DNA of 64,000 nt, from contig NZ_LMFP01000013.1 in assembly GCF_001426885.1 (NCBI RefSeq), forward strand, positions 360,659-424,658, read 5' to 3'. Positions 62,504-64,000 of this stretch are shown in pieces; position 1 is the first letter of the stretch; every line of letters starts with the position of its first letter. Below the pieces are notes generated by a model. The model worked only from the letters and a program-made list of their open reading frames with translations, did no database searches and had not been told where the DNA came from. A program made the position numbers and the translations under genes. The stretch is from Pelomonas sp. Root1444. Its GTDB lineage: Bacteria > Pseudomonadota > Gammaproteobacteria > Burkholderiales > Burkholderiaceae_C.

Positions 62504-64000
62504 GCCTTCGCTTTGAACAGCCCCTGGCAGGCCGACCGGGCCTTGGCGTCGCTGCCATCGAGCTTGCCGCAGACGCCGTCGAGCTGGGCCTTGAGCCGGC
62601 CCACGGCGGCCGCCTGGGCCGGGGTCTTGTTCCAGTCGCCCAGCAGCGTCGCGACCTTCTTCAGCGAGCGCTCGCTGCGCTCGTAAAACGCGCCGGGGTC
62701 CTTCTCGGCCTCGGCGAACAGCTGGGCCGCGGCCTTCTCGATGCGTGGCGCGTCCTCGGGCGACAGCTCCACCAGCGCGGCCAGGTAGCTCGACCCCCAT
62801 TGCAGCCGCGTGGCCGGGCCCTCACTCTTGTTGAAGGCCTCTTCATACCAGCGCAGCGCGTCCGCCTTGCGGCTCTGCTTCCTGGCGTTGCCGCCCAGCT
62901 GGCTCATCAGGTAGTAGGGCGAGTGGCTGCGCGCCAGCGCCGACTTCAGCAGCTCGTCGCTCTCGGTCCACAGCCCCGCGCGGCCCAGCAGGTAGGCGGC
63001 CTGCGTGACGACGGCCTGGCGCTCGAAGCCGTCGGTGATCTCGCGGTTGGCCTTGGTGGCCTGGTCACGCGCCTCCACCAACAAGGCGGCGGGGATGGTC
63101 TTGGGATGCGGCTCGTCCTTGGCCGCGTCCAGCCGGGCCAGCTCGATGCGGGCCTGCAGCGCATTCAGGCGGTCGGCGCGCGACAGCGTGGCGTCCTCGT
63201 TGAGCCGCTTCAGCGCGGTGTCGAACTCGGCGACGAGCTGGCTGCGCGCCGCGCCGGCGGCCGGCGCCAGCGCCTTGGCGAGGTCGGGCGCCTCGTTGCT
63301 CAGCACGTCCATCTGGGCCCGCGCCTGGGCGGCGTCGGCCAGCACGGCGCGCAGCCGCGGCAGCTGCGCGGGGTCGGCGGCCTTGCCCTCGGCCAGCGCA
63401 CCGATGGACTTCAGCCACAGGCGTGTGGTCGTCTCGCGGTCGGCGCCCTCGCTGGCCTTGGCCAACTGCGCCAGCGTGGCGGCGCGTTCGGCCATCGGCA
63501 GCAGTTGTTGCTCGTCCGTCTCCCAGCCGTAGAAGCCCAGCAGCCGCCACTCGTTGGCGCCCAGCTTCCTGCCCGCCTTGGCGTCCGCCAGCACCGCCTT
63601 GACCGGGCGACCGCTGGACAGGCCCATCTGCAGCACCTTCATGACCTGGGCCGCGTCGGCCTCGCCGGGCAGGCGCGTGATCTCGCTGCCGTTGGGGTTG
63701 AAGAGGATCAGCGTCGGATAGCCGCGCACCTTGAAGCGCGTGCCCAGCTTCTGCGCGCCGGGCGCGTCGCCGTCGATGCCCACGGCCACGAAGGCCTTGC
63801 TCTGCTCGATGAAGTCCGCGCGGTTGAACAGCGTTGCTTTGAGCTGGTTGCAGGGCGGGCACCACTTGGCGCCCCAGTACAGCAGCACGGGCTTCTTCTC
63901 GGCCTTGGCCTGGACGAAGGCGCGGTCGATGTCGGCATCCGCTTCGGCGGCCTGCCAGGACACGCCCGAGGAGGTGCTGAGGGCGTGGGCGGTGGGTGTG
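62500..64000 (-). CDS. Exported thioredoxin-fold protein with helical repeat region (5' truncated by window edge)
   Basis: At least 500 residues are visible; the start lies beyond the right edge, and the first visible residues (TPTAHALSTSSGV) look like the end of a signal peptide. A thioredoxin domain follows with active-site WGAKWCPPCNQLK, and the cis-Pro in RGYPTLILFN. The remaining about 380 residues are alpha-helical and Ala/Leu-rich with repeated elements like tetratricopeptide repeats (LRWYEEAFNKSEGPATRLQWGSSYLAALVEL). Related proteins act in periplasmic disulfide or folding control. No partner gene is seen. The converging LysR gene overlaps its end by 4 bp. Confidence 0.85.
   Translation of the reverse strand, partial: TPTAHALSTSSGVSWQAAEADADIDRAFVQAKAEKKPVLLYWGAKWCPPCNQLKATLFNRADFIEQSKAFVAVGIDGDAPGAQKLGTRFKVRGYPTLILFNPNGSEITRLPGEADAAQVMKVLQMGLSSGRPVKAVLADAKAGRKLGANEWRLLGFYGWETDEQQLLPMAERAATLAQLAKASEGADRETTTRLWLKSIGALAEGKAADPAQLPRLRAVLADAAQARAQMDVLSNEAPDLAKALAPAAGAARSQLVAEFDTALKRLNEDATLSRADRLNALQARIELARLDAAKDEPHPKTIPAALLVEARDQATKANREITDGFERQAVVTQAAYLLGRAGLWTESDELLKSALARSHSPYYLMSQLGGNARKQSRKADALRWYEEAFNKSEGPATRLQWGSSYLAALVELSPEDAPRIEKAAAQLFAEAEKDPGAFYERSERSLKKVATLLGDWNKTPAQAAAVGRLKAQLDGVCGKLDGSDAKARSACQGLFKAKA

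Overview
This window is about 70% G+C chromosomal DNA, densely packed with genes, and reads as a beta-proteobacterium of the order Burkholderiales (a Roseateles/Pelomonas/Rubrivivax-like relative is my guess). The grounds are the mnmG-rsmG-parA run, a CX14CX2C-type QueE, a short-type ArgC, a Bug-family solute receptor, and the gspA/gspB and prkA-yeaH-spoVR sets. I see no rRNA, tRNA, insertion sequence, CRISPR array or prophage.

Layout. (a) 1-8.3 kb: start of a propeller-domain sensor, then a MacB-type ABC exporter (ATPase, adaptor, permease) divergent from a sigma-54-type response regulator and its kinase. Paired operators and a candidate sigma-54 promoter lie between them. An orphan membrane-anchored receiver protein follows. 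(b) 8.4-11.1 kb: an A+T-richer protein-kinase-fold gene and an MFS exporter with a MerR-type promoter. (c) 11.2-12.9 kb: queuosine genes; queD is a three-domain fusion with complementary degenerate active sites, followed by queE. (d) 13-22.5 kb: OmpW, a GDSL lipoprotein, a gap with DnaA-box-like sites, MazG-like and DnaQ-like enzymes, a GNAT, an HNH-like/WYL divergent pair, a DUF883 protein, a cobalamin adenosyltransferase, a D-2-hydroxyacid dehydrogenase and a VOC protein. (e) 22.6-30.1 kb: a TonB-dependent receptor divergent from a class A beta-lactamase, then AraC/GyrI, NIPSNAP, ABM and ArsR genes, a TM2 protein and a TonB-like exported protein. (f) 30.1-35 kb: prkA-yeaH-spoVR.

(g) 35.4-51 kb is the chromosome-partitioning neighbourhood. 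parB and a small hydrolase are separated from parA-rsmG-mnmG by about 11 kb. That insert carries argC, a two-gene CHAT-like/transglutaminase-like plus alpha/beta-hydrolase unit (the best candidate for an undescribed system), gspA/gspB, two OmpA/DUF4892 paralogues and two GNATs. Three parS-like palindromes lie inside rsmG and mnmG, so this is probably origin-proximal, though dnaA is not in the window.

(h) 51-64 kb: a response regulator fused in frame to the tail of a histidine kinase, apparently by deletion, behind a cytochrome b; a Crp-type regulator with a matching palindrome at its own stop codon; DUF2892, YkgJ-like and Bug proteins; a DUF2061 protein; an ABC-2 exporter with an S33 peptidase; a racemase and amino-acid-binding protein separated by a hairpin-rich spacer; a LysR regulator; and an edge-truncated thioredoxin-fold protein.

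All family calls are from reading motifs and remembered family patterns; no database search was possible. Many start codons are judgement calls and are marked as such.
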